From RPQJ01 sp963726665 (GTDB taxonomy: Bacteria > Pseudomonadota > Gammaproteobacteria > Steroidobacterales > Steroidobacteraceae), in NCBI GenBank assembly GCA_963726665.1, contig CAVSDW010000017.1, positions 148,917-212,916 on the forward strand: a stretch of DNA of 64,000 bases. The letters are read 5' to 3'. This document shows, piece after piece, positions 1 through 10,370 of the stretch (the first letter of the stretch is position 1; each line of letters starts with the position of its first letter). Under the pieces are notes generated by a model, which was given only the letters and a program-made list of their open reading frames with translations, did no database searches and was not told the DNA's origin. Made by a program: the position numbers and the translations under genes.

Positions 1-1419
1 CGAGACCGCGCCTGCGGGTGCGACGCCGGACATGTTCATCGGCGAGCGACGGAAAGCCGCTCTCGTACGCCGACGCGGTCACGAGCGGCCGCTCGACCGG
101 CGCGCCGGGCGCGATCGCGATGCTCGGACTGGCCCACGAGCGTTTCGGCCGTTTGCCGTGGCGCGCCCTCTTCGGGACCGCGACGCGCGCGGCCGACCAG
201 GGCTTCGGCGTGCCGAAGCGGCTGGCTCGATTTGCCGGCGGCGACTTCCCGCAGGCGACGTTGCCGGACGCGCGCGCGCTGTTCTCGCGGCCCGACGGCA
301 CGCCGGTGCAGGCGGGCGACACGCTGACCAATCCCGCGTACGCGCAGACGCTGCGTGCGATCGCATCCAGCGGACCTCGCACGCTGCTCGAGCGGCCGAT
401 CGCCGCGCAGATCGCCACGCGCACTCACGCGGAACCCCGGCCCGGCACGATGACCGCCGCGGACCTCGCGGCCTACCGCCCGCACGAGGTCGAGCCCCTG
501 TGCCGCCCGTATCGCGTTTACGTCGTGTGCGTTCCACCGCCGCCCTCGAGCGGCGTGTCACTGCTCGAGATGCTCGCGATCCTCGGGCAGACCGACATCG
601 CGTCGCGCGGCCCGTCCGATCCGCAGGCGTGGTTCCTGTTCGCCGAGGCCAGCCGCCTCATGTACGCCGATCGCGACCAGTACGTCGCAGACCCGGCGTT
701 CGTGCGGGTCCCGGTGGCGGGCCTGCTCGACCCGGGCTACGTTGCGACGCGCGCCGCACTGATCGGCAGCGTGGCGGGGCCTGCGCCCGCGGCCGGCGTG
801 CCGCCCGGACTCGCAGCGCGCCTCGGCCGCGATGCGACGAACGAGGCGGCCGGCACCAGTCACTTCGTGGTCGTGGACGGCGACGGCAATGTCGTCTCGA
901 TGACGACCACCGTCGAATCGATCTTCGGCTCGGGCCGCGCGGTCGGACGGATTCTTCCTGAACAACCAGCTCACCGACTTCTCGTTCCGGGCCGTGGAGG
1001 ACGGGAAGCCCGTCGCCAACGCCGTGGCGCCGGGCAAGCGGCCGCGCTCGTCGATGTCGCCCGTCATCGTGCTGGACCGCGACGGACGCTTCCTCGCGGC
1101 GCTCGGCTCGCCCGGCGGTTCCGCGATCCTCACGTACAACGCGAAGACCATCGTGGGCCTGCTGGACTGGGGGCTCACGATGCAGCAGGCGATCGACCTG
1201 CCGAACCTGTATCGCGCGCGGCACCGATTTCTACGGCGAGGTCGACGAAGTTCCCGCCCGAGGTCCTGGCGGCGCTCGCTGCGCGCGGCGTGGTGGTGAA
1301 GGCCGGACGCGGCGAGGAATCGGGCTTGCACGGCGTGATCGTGCGTGACGCGGGGCTCACTGGAAGGCGGCGCCGATCCGCGCCGCGAAGGCCAGTGGCG
1401 GGAACTCGAGATCAGATAG
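1..1419 (+). CDS. ggt: Gamma-glutamyltransferase (5' end outside window, frameshifted)
   Basis: Probable gamma-glutamyltranspeptidase, a periplasmic N-terminal-nucleophile enzyme that cleaves glutathione and gamma-glutamyl compounds. The catalytic threonine that would become the N-terminus of the small subunit after self-cleavage is in AAGTSHFVVVDGDG (Thr codon 855-857), and the family motif GSPGG is at 1105-1119. The reading frame must change near 45, 945, 1215-1240 and 1360. After these shifts it ends at TAG 1417-1419, overlapping the convergent ornithine-cyclodeaminase-family gene by 8 nt. The start lies before the window. Family assignment is firm; whether the gene is really broken or the sequence carries indels cannot be told here. 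Confidence 0.8.
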
Positions 1420-2402
1420 GCGCCAGCGTGCCGACGCCGAGTTCCACGGCGCGCCGATAGACGAGGGACGCGGCGGCGAGATCCTGCGCCGCCACACCGA
1501 GCGACTTGTACACGGTCACCTCCGCGCGGAGCGTCGCCCGGGCGAAGTTCCCGCCAGCACCTCGCCGATTTCCGCCACGATGTGCGCTTCCGTAACCACG
1601 CCCGCGCCGATCGCGTGCAGCAGTTCGCCGGCCTGCGCCATCGCGCTGGCGCGGTAGTCCACGAAGAATCGCGACATCGCGACGCAGTCGTCGTCCACCT
1701 CGCTGCACGACGGGATCGACGCCCCGACGAGGCAGAGATGCGTTCCCGGGCGGACGTCGGCGCCGAACAGCAACGGGTCCGGTGATGAAGTGACGGTGCA
1801 GACGACGTCCGCCTCAGCCAGCGCTTCGCGCACGCTCGACACGACACGCACGTCCCGCGACCCCACGCCGTGCCCGATCCGCGAGCCCCTGCGCGGCCAC
1901 GGGATTCCGGCCCCAGACCAGCAGCCGCTCGAACGGGCGCACGGCCTGGAATGCCTCGATGTGCGAGACCGCCTCCTCGCCCGTGCCGATGATCGCGAGC
2001 ACCTTCGAGTCCTCGCGCGCGAGCGCGCGGGTCGCGACCACGCTGGCCGCGGCCGTGCGGACGGCGGTGAGCACCGACGACCTCCAGGAGCGCGATGGGG
2101 CGCCCGTTTCGCGCCTCGCACAGCATGTACAGGCCCAGGTGCGACGACAGGCCGACGGCGGGATTCCCCGGGAACAGGGACAGCAGCTTGATGCCGAAGC
2201 ACTCCGGATCGCCGAGGTATCCCGGCATGGTTCCAAGCGCGCCCTGCCCGCCCGGCAATCGCATGATCTGTCGCAACGGCATGATGGTCCGGCCGGCGCT
2301 CACGGCCCGCATCGCCTCGGCGACGGCCTCGACGCAGTCGCCGTACGGCAGGAGCCGTCGCACGTCCTCGCCCTTGATCACGCGGATTTCCAGCGGCTGC
2401 AT
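1412..2402 (-). CDS. Ornithine cyclodeaminase / mu-crystallin family protein (frameshifted)
   Basis: NAD(P)-dependent enzyme of the ornithine cyclodeaminase/mu-crystallin family, which includes ornithine cyclodeaminases, ketimine reductases and amino-acid dehydrogenases. It starts MQPLEIRVIKGEDVRRLLP. The middle segment has a Rossmann signature, VLAIIGTGEEAVSHIEA, and the later segment DVVCTVTSSPDPLLFGADV is typical of the family. The span is about 330 codons, the usual length, but is not a multiple of three; frames change near 2080, 1860 and 1530. The upstream MFS gene runs into this start codon in the same frame without a stop. Substrate is not predictable. An amino-acid role would fit the nearby cyanophycin and glutamyltransferase genes, but that is inference. 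Confidence 0.75.
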
Positions 2403-2422
2403 TCGTTCGCTCCGCTGTCGGA

Positions 2423-3617
2423 TCAGTGCCTTGCGCGTCGCGGCGAGCGCATCCACAGTGAATTCACGACCGCCAGCAAGCGCGATCGCGCTGCCGCAAA
2501 GCACCAGCGCCTTGCCTGCGCCGAGCCAGTGCGAAAGCACCCCGGCCGCGAGCCCGGATGCGGCCGGGACGACTGTGAAATGACGGTATAGGTCGCGAGC
2601 ACGCGACCGCGCACGGCCTCGTCGGAATTGACCTGGATGCCGGCGACGATCAGGAGAGCGCGAACCCTCCACCGACACCGACCCCGAACAGCAGCGCGAC
2701 CGCAACGCCGGCACTGCCGGCGAACCGATGGACGCGAGCAGTGTTCCGACGGCCGCCGTCGCCGCCAGGATGCTGATGCCGCTCGGCAGCGCCGACGCGA
2801 GCTTGAGCGCGCCGAGCCCGCCCGCCATCAGCGCCACGGCCAGCGTGCCGAGAAACAGGCCGCGGCTCAGGTCGCCCAACCCGAACTGGGAATTGGCCAG
2901 CTTCGGCAGCAGTACCTGCATCGGGCCCATCGAGAGATAGCCGACGATGGCCGCGAGCATCAGTTGCGCCGAGCAGCGGCTTGCGAACGATCGCGGTGAC
3001 GCCTTCGCGGATCTCGTCGCGGCACGTGCCGGAGTGGCCGGTCGGAGCGGCGCGAGTCGATCCGCAGCAGCAGGACCGAGCCCAGGATGAAGAACGCCGC
3101 GGCAGTCAGCGAACACCCCGGGCCATCCAGTGATGCTGCGGATCATCCCTATCATCAGCGGCCCGAGGCCAAAACCGAGCATGACCAGCAGGTTGAGCGC
3201 GAGTGCGCCCGCGCGCAGCTCGTCGATCTTGACCACCTGCGTCACCGCCGCCATCCGCGCCGGGGATACGAACGACCAGCCTATTCCAGCGAGTGTCGCC
3301 GCAGCCAGGAACAGCGGCACGCGCGAAGACGGTGAATCGATCAGCGTGTCGGCGGCAAGCAGCAGCAGCGCTGCAACCACGAACACGGCCTGCGCGTAGT
3401 TGATCAGCCTGACGGGAGCGAGCCGATCGCAGAGCACGCCCGCATACCAGCCGAGCACGATGGGCGGCCCGAAACACAAGCCGAACCCGATGCCGGACAG
3501 GAGGTCAGAGCCGAGCACCTCCTGTGCATACATGATCACCGAGTAATTGATCATGTGCCCGGCCGTGAATGCCAGCAGGCATGAAAGATAAAAGGCCGGA
3601 TAGCGCTTGAAGATCAA
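2423..3617 (-). CDS. MFS transporter (frameshifted)
   Basis: Inner-membrane major facilitator superfamily permease. The N-terminal half reads cleanly: hydrophobic segments such as YPAFYLSCLLAFTAGHMINY and AVFVVAALLLLAADTLI, with a cytoplasmic loop WYAGVLCDRLAPVRL of the MFS type. The later half is recoverable only by switching frame near 3110, 2975, 2700 and 2590. The start is taken as TTG 3617, whose bases overlap the TGA stop of the upstream propeller gene, so translation is probably coupled. The C-terminal end is uncertain: the best frame runs without a stop into the next gene, and the nearest alternative stop is TGA at 2423. Substrate unknown. Confidence 0.7.
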
Positions 3618-5369
3618 GGCTGCACGCGGATCAGCGTCGGCTGCATCGTCTCGATGTGCCAGCCCGGGAAATTCGAGATCGCGGTGTACACGGTGCCGTC
3701 CCGTGCGAATCTCGACGTCGCGCGTGAAGGATCCGCGGCGCGGCAGCGGAAACACTGCGCCACGACCCGGTCGCGATGTCGAGGGCATAGAGCGAATCGG
3801 ACTGGTTGCCGTTCACCCACACGACGCCCCTCGGGCGATCCACGTTCAGAGAGTAAGGCGTGTCGCTGCCCTTCGGCAGCACCGGCAGGTCGAACCGGGT
3901 GAACTTGCCCGTGGACGGCTCGTAGCGCGCGATGGCGGATTCCGGAAACGCGGCGATCCACAGGTTGCCGGACGAATCCGTACGCAGGCGCCGGGGGCCC
4001 TTGAACGGCGTCCTGATCATCGCGCACGTCGCCGGTGCCCGGATCCAGCACGCCGATTTCGTCGGTGTGCAGCCGTGCGAACCACACCTTGCCGTCCGGA
4101 GTGATGTCGATGCCGTACGGAAGCGGTGTACCGGTCGCATTGCGATCGATCGGCAACCAGTGCGACAGGGGCACCCCCCAGTTGATCAGGCGGAACAGCA
4201 CGCCGATCAGTCGCACGTTGAGCCATTCGCGGAAACCGCGCGTCGGTAGGTCGTACAGCGTGAAGCGTCCTGGTCATCCGATCGAGCATTCCGGTCTGGT
4301 TCGACAAGGCGCGCTTGAACCACACGCGTCCTTGCCGTCGACGCGTATGGTGTGCGGATAGAATCCGCCGCCGATCTCGTGAAGCCTGAATGCCTTGCTC
4401 GCGGGATCGAACTCGACGATGCGCCGTTGCGCGGAGGGCGTGATGAAGATGTGGCCATCGCGGGCCGACTCCGCGAGCGAATGCGCATTCGAGGTGCTGT
4501 CGTGCCGCGGAAATGTCTTGAGGCGCCCTGCCAGCAGGCCGCCGGGCGCGTCTCCCGGCAGGTGCGGAATCCTGTAGACGGTGATTTCGCCGGTCTGCGG
4601 ATTCGTCTCGTAGAGGCGGTCCTGGATGTTGTCCGCGACGTAGACCAGGCCGTTGGCCGGGACGACATCGTGCGTCTGGAAGATGATGTGCCGATGGCAT
4701 CGTGGGCGGCGCCCTCGGCGGCCCGGGCAACCGGCGCACGTCCGGCACGAGCTGCGGATCCTCGCGCAGCCGCGATCGCCATCGGAGCTCGCCGTGCATG
4801 GCCTCCTGGTGTCCGTCGAGAGGCGCGACCGTAGAAGATCATGCGGTAGATGACGTCGCTCCACACCTGCGGCGTACGCTCCATGCGCGTGAACTCGTTG
4901 CCCTGCTGGTGACAGAAGGCGCACTGGAGCATGAAGTGCTTCTTGGTCTCGGCGTCACCGACATCGAGGGCACCGAGCCAGGCATTGGCGGGCTTCGCGG
5001 CGGCCAGCGCCACGGCATCGGTCTCGGCCACCAGCACCACGGAGACCGCCTCATCGCCGGTCGTGGTGACGTTGGCATCCCTGAATCCGGGCTTTCGAAA
5101 CCGATAGGTCAGCCCGGTCGCACGATCCGGCAGGGTTGCCGTGCCCGTCGCATCCGTGAATCGCGTCACTCGGCATCGACCAGCTCGGCCCTGCCGGGCG
5201 TGGCATATCCCCCGTCGCTGGTATCGAGCCTGCGGGCGGCAGTGACAGTCTGCGAGACCATCACGGTTGGCAACGGCACACCCGCGTCGTTCGTGACGGA
5301 AATCGTTGCCGCATTCGCAGCCCCTGCCAGGACCCAGGCTGCAGTGATTGCTCCGAACCTGCTGATCAC
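3614..5369 (-). CDS. Secreted beta-propeller (Vgb/SMP-30-like) protein with one CxxCH heme motif (frameshifted)
   Basis: Exported protein starting at GTG 5369 with a signal peptide (ITAAWVLAGAANA) followed by a small Ig-like, carboxypeptidase-regulatory-type domain. One c-type heme motif, CAFCHQQGNEF, follows. The rest is a beta-propeller of the virginiamycin-B-lyase/SMP-30 kind, with repeats such as LPYGIDITPDGKVWFARLHT and TDSSGNLWIAAFPESAIARY. Several frame changes are needed (for example near 5165, 4840, 4270 and 4030). The stop at 3614 overlaps the TTG start of the MFS gene. A periplasmic sensing or oxidoreductase role is possible, but no catalytic site is recognised beyond the heme motif. 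Confidence 0.6.
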
Positions 5370-5440
5370 GATGGCTCCCGCTTCGAGTCTGTGTCGCCAG
5401 ACTTCACGGACGACGAGTAGGCCCGATTGCACGCCGGTGT

Positions 5441-7272
5441 TCAATACGGGCCCGCACCTGCGCCGAGCATCGCCAGTGTCGCGGCACGAGCCGCTGCCGA
5501 ATGCACCGGCAGCGCAAGCACGTCCCCCGGTCGGGCCCAGTCGAGTGCGCGGCGCACGGCGTCCAGTTCGCTCGCGCCGAGCGCGAGCGCGGACTCCGGC
5601 ATGCCGTGCGCGACCAGTGCAGCGCGGATGATGCGCGGGAGCTCGCCGGGCTCGCGGCCCCGCAGGTGCGCCTCGTTCTCCTTCACCACCACGAGGTCGG
5701 GCTGGAAGCCTGCAGCAACGCGGGCGACGTCCTCGATGTCCGCATCCTGCCGGTTGCCGGCGTGCCCCAGCAGCATGCCGAGCCGCCCCCTGCCTCCCCG
5801 CAGATGCTGCGCGACCCGCAACAGGCCCGCGAGGCTGGCGGGGTTGTGCGCATAGTCGACGAGCACCGTCACGCCACCCACGTCGAATCGCATCAGCCGG
5901 CCCGCGTTGTCGGCGAAATCACCGCCGAACGTGGCGAACACCGACCGCAATCTCCGCGGGCGTTACGCCGATGGCCGCCGCGGCGAGCGCCGCGGCAGCG
6001 AGATTCTCGACGTTGTAGTCGGCGCTGCCGCCGACGGTGAGGGGCATGGCGGCGACGGACCCGAGGTCGTGGTCCGCATCGGCGCAAGAACAGGCGCAGC
6101 CTTCCATCGCGTACTCCGCAGGTCCAGCCGCCGCGGTCACGGTGTTCGCGCAGCACGGGTGAATCGGCGTCGAGCGCGAACCATCCCAGCCGCGGGCGGC
6201 GTCCGTACCGCTGCGCGAGGCCGGTCGCCCTGAGCCGCAGCAGCGCATCGCCGGCGTTCAGCACCAGCAGCCCGTCCGGCACCAGGACCGATGCGACGGT
6301 GAGCTTCACGTCCGCGAGTCCTTCGAGGTCGTGGATGCCGTACTCGCCGAAGTGGTCGGAACTCACGTTGGTCACGACGGCGGCGTGCGCACGTCCGACC
6401 GCGATGCCACGCCTGAGGATCCCGCCTCTTGCGGTCTCGAGCACCGCCGCCTCGACCCGCGGGTCGCGCATGACGAGCCGCGCCCCGGCCGGTCCCGCGT
6501 AGTCTCCGCTTGCGATCGTCTCGCCGCCGATCTGCACGCCGTCCGTGCAGTTGTAGCCCGCATGCCAGCCTTTCGCTCGCGCACAGGCCGCGATGACACG
6601 CACGGTCGTCGTCTTGCCATTCGAGCCCGTCACGATCACCGTCGGCAGATCCCTGAGTTCGCTCCACGGCACTTCGGCGACGGCCGGCAGGGCCTCGAGC
6701 GCGTAGCTGCGGCTGCCGGCGCCCGCGCCGAGGGTCAGGATGTTCTCGTCGAGCACGTGCGGCAGACTGCGGCGATCCGCCTCGTCGAGAAGCGCGCGCA
6801 ACGCCGGCCGCGCCTCGCGGTCGGCGAGTCGCCGAAAGCGCGCCATGGCCTGCGCCTCGTCGATCACGGGCGGATCATCGACCACGCCTCCGTCGGCGGC
6901 CTCGGCTGCCGCCGCCACGAGCGCCTCGGGCAGGCTCGCCCAGTGCGACCCGTCCCGCTCGAGCAGGGCCGAGCACAGCGCCCATTCGTTCACTTCGGTC
7001 GCCGTGAAGAGCTGGTCGCAGGGTGCGGCGAGCGCGAGCGACGCACCGCCCGCGTGCAGTCTCGCTGCGGCCTCGGGCACCGACGCATATGGGTGGCCCG
7101 GATCCGGTGAGGCCGTCGACCAACCCAGGTGCCGGCGCGCGCGCGCGACGCGTTCCTGCCAGCCGGCGAGCAACGAGTCATCCGCGGCAACCCGCGCAAG
7201 CTCCAGGACCGCGCCTGTCGTGGCAAAAAACAGGTTGCCGCCGGTGAGACGCCTCGAGTCCTCGAAGGGCAA
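5441..7272 (-). CDS. Mur ligase family protein, cyanophycin-associated (frameshifted)
   Basis: Mur-ligase-superfamily enzyme directly downstream of cphA. An N-terminal domain of about 200 residues is followed by the P-loop TVIVTGSNGKTTTVRVIAA and then ETARGGILRRGIAVG, a motif shared with CphA. The C-terminal domain has VLVDYAHNPASL, the counterpart of the DYGHNAHAV motif in CphA. Frames change near 6120 and 5945. The start is taken as TTG 7272, 14 bp after the cphA stop; a start further upstream cannot be excluded. It probably forms peptide bonds in polymer synthesis or modification alongside CphA. The exact reaction of these partner ligases is not deducible from sequence. Confidence 0.8.
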
Positions 7273-7286
7273 TGCGAGCTGGACCG

Positions 7287-10196
7287 TCAGTCTTCGGTCT
7301 CCGGGGCAATGCGCACGCCGCGCTCGTCACGAATGAGACCGTCCAGGTTGAACGCCGCGGAGACCGGGCCGCCTTCGGCGAGCCCTCGACCCGCCTCGGC
7401 CGCCGCGGGGCCGGAGGATCGCGAAAGGGCCGTGCGCCCATCCTGCCCGTCGGACGCCGCCACGCGAAGGCTGGCCTGCGGCTCGGGCGCGGCCCCGGGC
7501 CCATCCGGACCGGTCGCCTGTTCGCCCGCAGGCGACGAGTAGCTCGCTCCCTCCATCCGGAACTTCGTGACCTGCTTCCAGGAGCGCACCAGCGCGTCCG
7601 CGAAGACGAGCAGCAGGTCGCCCTCGCGGCCCATGCGCAGCGCCGCGTCGATTGCCTCCTGCTCGTCGGGGATGATGGAGATCGCGTCATCCCGCACGCC
7701 CGCAGCGCGCAACGCCGCTGCCTGGATGCGCGGCACCTCGTCCGGCGCCCGGTCGCGCAGGCTGTCGTCGCGACGGCAGACGTAGTGGTCGAAGCGACCG
7801 GCGACGGCATTGGCGATGGCGACGAGGTCCTCGTCGCGCCGGTCGCCCGGCCCGGCGAGCACGACGATGCGCCGTCCCTTGACCTCGAGGCGCTGCGCAA
7901 GGTCCGCGAGCATCCCGACGGCGTGGGCGTTGTGACCGTAGTCGAACAGCACCTTGAACGGGTGCTCGTCGAACACGTTCATGCGGCCCGGGGCCTGGTA
8001 GAAGGTCGAATCGAAGGTTCGCAGTCCCTGGCGGATGGCGTCGAGCTTGATGCCGAGCGAGAACGCCATCGCCGCGGCGAACATCGCGTTCTGCACGTTA
8101 TGCAGCGCGCGGCCCTCGAGCGTCGCCGGGATCAGGTGCGTCCACACCAGAGGGATGTGCCCGCCGCGGTCGTAGAGCGTGATCATCTGGCCGTTCACGC
8201 CGGCCTCGAGCGCGCAGGCCCGCCCGCCGGCGCGGATGTGCTCGCGCACCAGCGTGTGCTGCGGGTTGAGCGTCACGTAACAGATGCTCTTCGCGTCGGT
8301 ATAACCCGACATCCGCAGCACCAGCGGGTCGTCGGCGTTCAGCACCGCGCAGTCGGTCGCGACCTCGACGACGACGCGCTTGACCTCCGCCAGCTGCTCG
8401 AGCGTGTCGATGCCCTTGAGGCCGAGGTGGTCGGACTGGACGTTCAACACGGCGCCAACGTTGACTTCTTTGACGCCCATTCCGGCGCGGACCAGGCCGC
8501 CACGCGCGGTCTCCAGCACCGCGATGTCGATCTGCGGGTCCGCAAGCACCATGCGCGCCGAGACGGGCCCCGTCATGTCGCCCTGCACGGTGCGGTGGCC
8601 GTCGATGTACACGCCGTCGGTCGTCGTGAGGCCCGGCGTGAAACCGGCCATCTTGGTGACGTGCGCGAGCATGCGCGCCGTGGTCGTCTTGCCGTTGGTG
8701 CCGGTGATCGCGGCGATCGGCACTCTGGACGGCGCGCCGGGCGGAAACAGCATGTCGATCACGGGGCCCGCGGCGTCCCGGGGCGTGCCTTCGCTCGGCG
8801 CCACGTGCATGCGGAAGCCCGGGGCGGCATTGACCTCGCAGATGCCGCCACCGATGCGACGGTAGCTCTCGGTGATGTCCTTGGAGAGAAAATCCACGCC
8901 GCCCACGTCGAGGCCGATCGCGCGCACGGCGCGCTCGGCCATCTCGCGGTTGTCCGGGTGGATGATGTTCGTGACATCGGTCGCCGTTCCGCCGGTCGAG
9001 AGGTTGGCGGTCGAGCGCAGATACACGACCTGCCCCGCTTCCGGCACCGAGTCGGCGGTGAGCCCGGCACGATCGAGCATCTTCTGCGCCTGCGCGTCGA
9101 GCTCGAGTCGCGTGAGCACCTTCTCATGGCCGACGCCACGGCGCGGATCCTGGTTCACGACCTCGACGAGATCGGCCACCGTTCGCTTCCCGTCGCCCAC
9201 GACGTGGCCCGGAGTGCGGCGCGTGGCGGCGACGAGTTCGCCGTTCACCACCAGCAGTCGGTGATCGTCACCCTCGAGGAAGGTCTCGACGATCACCGAT
9301 CGCGAGTGCTCCCGCGCCACGGTGTAACCGTGCGCGACCTCCTCGTCGGTCATGAGCCGTATCGAGATGCCCCGGCCGTGATTGCCGTTGTAGGGCTTGG
9401 TGACTACGGGAAAGCCGATGCGGCGCGCGGCGCGCACCGCCTGCCCCTCGCTCTGCACGAGTTCCTGCCTCGGCACCGGCAAGCCCAGCGTCGCGAGGAT
9501 CTTGTTGGTCTCTTCCTTGTCGCTCGCGAGCTCGACCGCGATATGCGAAGTCCGTCCGGTGACCGTTGCCTGGATGCGCTGCTGGTACTTGCCGTGCCCG
9601 AGCTGCACCAGCGACTGGTCGTTCAGCCGGAGCCAGGGAATGCCCCGCGCCTCCGCGGCGCGCACCAGCGACGCCGTGGAGGGCCCGAGCGCTCGGCGCT
9701 GCGCAAAGCGGATGAACTCGTCGCGTGCCTCGGGCCAGCTCCAGCCCTCAGGCACGGAGTCGGCCGGGCGGATACCCTCCGGCAGCAGCGAGCAGAGCAG
9801 GCGCAGACCGAGTTCGCCGGCCGCGATGCCCTCGTCGCGCTGCGCGTATTCGTAGATGACCGTATACACGCCCGGTTGGCCCGCACTGCGCGTCTTGCCG
9901 AAGGTGACCGCCTCGCCAGCGATGTTCTGCAGCTCGATGGCCACGTGCTCGAGCACGTGGCCGAGCCAGGTGCCCTCGTCCTCGCGCATGCGACGGAAGA
10001 ACCCGCCCGGCTCCCGGTAGGAACATCCGTGCTCGGCGAGACCCGGCAGGGCCGCAGCGAGCGCGTCCACGAATGCGCCTCCGAGGCGGCCGGTGGGCCA
10101 GGCCTCGAGCGTCCCTAAGTCCAGCTCCAGGCGGATGACCGGAAAGTGGGCGTACTGGGACGGCCCGACGTATACGGAACGGTCGAGGATGCGCAT
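7287..10196 (-). CDS. cphA: Cyanophycin synthetase CphA
   Basis: Makes cyanophycin, the multi-L-arginyl-poly-L-aspartate nitrogen reserve, by ATP-dependent addition of Asp to the backbone and Arg to side chains. It is 969 residues, intact, the normal CphA1 length. Domains in order: N-terminal domain (about 1-160), ATP-grasp domain (about 210-480, including VTKPYNGNHGRGISI and GGICEVNAAPGFRMH), and a Mur-ligase domain starting with the P-loop ITGTNGKTTTARM near residue 500 and carrying LFDYGHNAHAV. The C-terminal tail of about 70 residues is Ala/Pro/Gly-rich and low-complexity. The start at ATG 10196 gives the expected MRILDRSVYVGP beginning. It is followed by a Mur-ligase-like partner; a cyanophycinase lies 8 kb away. 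Confidence 0.95.
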   Translation of the reverse strand: MRILDRSVYVGPSQYAHFPVIRLELDLGTLEAWPTGRLGGAFVDALAAALPGLAEHGCSYREPGGFFRRMREDEGTWLGHVLEHVAIELQNIAGEAVTFGKTRSAGQPGVYTVIYEYAQRDEGIAAGELGLRLLCSLLPEGIRPADSVPEGWSWPEARDEFIRFAQRRALGPSTASLVRAAEARGIPWLRLNDQSLVQLGHGKYQQRIQATVTGRTSHIAVELASDKEETNKILATLGLPVPRQELVQSEGQAVRAARRIGFPVVTKPYNGNHGRGISIRLMTDEEVAHGYTVAREHSRSVIVETFLEGDDHRLLVVNGELVAATRRTPGHVVGDGKRTVADLVEVVNQDPRRGVGHEKVLTRLELDAQAQKMLDRAGLTADSVPEAGQVVYLRSTANLSTGGTATDVTNIIHPDNREMAERAVRAIGLDVGGVDFLSKDITESYRRIGGGICEVNAAPGFRMHVAPSEGTPRDAAGPVIDMLFPPGAPSRVPIAAITGTNGKTTTARMLAHVTKMAGFTPGLTTTDGVYIDGHRTVQGDMTGPVSARMVLADPQIDIAVLETARGGLVRAGMGVKEVNVGAVLNVQSDHLGLKGIDTLEQLAEVKRVVVEVATDCAVLNADDPLVLRMSGYTDAKSICYVTLNPQHTLVREHIRAGGRACALEAGVNGQMITLYDRGGHIPLVWTHLIPATLEGRALHNVQNAMFAAAMAFSLGIKLDAIRQGLRTFDSTFYQAPGRMNVFDEHPFKVLFDYGHNAHAVGMLADLAQRLEVKGRRIVVLAGPGDRRDEDLVAIANAVAGRFDHYVCRRDDSLRDRAPDEVPRIQAAALRAAGVRDDAISIIPDEQEAIDAALRMGREGDLLLVFADALVRSWKQVTKFRMEGASYSSPAGEQATGPDGPGAAPEPQASLRVAASDGQDGRTALSRSSGPAAAEAGRGLAEGGPVSAAFNLDGLIRDERGVRIAPETED

Positions 10197-10370
10197 GTCG
10201 GACCGCCACTGCCACCTGGCGGATCGAGCGGCCGATGATGGCACAGCGCAGGGTCGGACGAGTAGCCGGGTGCGGCCCGGGGCCCTGGCCTGGGCGATCG
10301 GCGACCACGGGTCGGCGATCCCTGATGCCGTCCGGTTCAGCATGTGTGCTAAATGGCTTCGGGACGAACC

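Noticed and set aside
7272..10118. A 948-codon open frame on the plus strand across cphA
   Set aside because: It is the antisense of an intact, motif-complete cphA; its translation is His/Arg/Ala-rich without any domain and reflects GC-rich codon bias.
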